Assembly (NCBI GenBank): GCA_900552755.1
Contig: USAY01000047.1
Coordinates: 1-13,140 of the forward strand
Direction: 5' to 3'
Origin: an uncultured Collinsella sp.
Lineage (GTDB): Bacteria; Actinomycetota; Coriobacteriia; Coriobacteriales; Coriobacteriaceae
Length of the DNA stretch: 13,140 bases
Below, piece after piece: positions 13,076 through 13,140 of this stretch. Below the pieces are notes generated by a model, which had not been told where the DNA came from, did no database searches, and was given only the letters and a program-made list of their open reading frames with translations. The position numbers were made by a program, and so were the translations under genes. Numbering within the stretch: the stretch's first letter is position 1; every line of letters starts with the position of its first letter.

Positions 13076-13140
13076 TGGTCGGGACGACAGGATTTGAACC
13101 TGCGACATCCTGCTCCCAAAGCAGGCGCGCTACCAAACTG
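13076..13140 (-). tRNA. tRNA-Pro (anticodon UGG), 5' end outside the window
   Basis: The anticodon arm CCTGC-TTTGGGA-GCAGG carries anticodon TGG, the T arm contains GGTTCAAATCC, and the 3' end is CGTCCCG-A-CCA with CCA encoded. The first dozen or so bases, including the 5' half of the acceptor stem (expected CGGGACG), lie beyond position 13140. It is the upstream neighbour of tRNA-Gly in the same transcript. Confidence 0.94.

Noticed and set aside
12879..13136. An 85-codon minus-strand frame across the tRNA genes
   Set aside because: Its peptide is the usual false translation of tRNA sequence (for example GRSSMVEPQPSKLMTRVRF).

Overview
The window looks like chromosomal DNA from a GC-rich anaerobic actinobacterium of the Coriobacteriia, most likely Collinsella or a close relative. 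This is inferred from the gut-anaerobe metabolism, the high GC content and the Hyf-type gene order. No 16S rRNA gene is present to settle it.

Positions 1 to 10318 (minus strand, read right to left) hold one long operon for a membrane-bound formate hydrogenlyase. The order is: a HydN/HycB-like four-cluster ferredoxin, the selenocysteine formate dehydrogenase fdhF, a second four-cluster ferredoxin (hyfA), then the membrane genes hyfB, hyfC, hyfD, hyfE and hyfF. The first 49 codons of a probable hyfG, the NuoC-like start of the hydrogenase large subunit, run off the left edge. The layout resembles E. coli hydrogenase-4 (hyf), except that the formate dehydrogenase sits at the head of the operon. 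FdhF would oxidise formate to CO2, the ferredoxins carry electrons to the [NiFe] hydrogenase, and the four NuoH/NuoL/NuoM/NuoN/NuoK-like proteins form a proton- or sodium-translocating arm. fdhF is interrupted by an in-frame UGA at codon 140, followed by a clear SECIS hairpin, so it is one selenoprotein and not two genes.

Positions 10319 to 10746 are a gene-free, AT-richer divergent intergenic region. Its left part can fold, as minus-strand RNA only, into a multi-helix leader whose last helix covers the Shine-Dalgarno of the first gene. Its right part is full of palindromes and a 42-bp-periodic direct repeat in front of the next operon.

Positions 10747 to 11518 (plus strand) encode a toxin-antitoxin-like pair: a RelB/DinJ-type ribbon-helix-helix antitoxin, overlapping by 8 nt a PIN-domain protein that lacks several expected acidic residues.

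Positions 11519 to 12904 are bounded by perfect 35-bp inverted repeats. Each is part of a hairpin element with 21-bp arms and a 27-nt loop. Between them lies one gene for an AbiEi-like winged-helix protein with a possible PD-(D/E)XK nuclease-like C-terminus. To the right are a rho-independent terminator and two minus-strand tRNA genes, Gly(UCC) complete and Pro(UGG) cut by the window edge. The right third therefore looks like a small accessory or defence locus next to a tRNA cluster.
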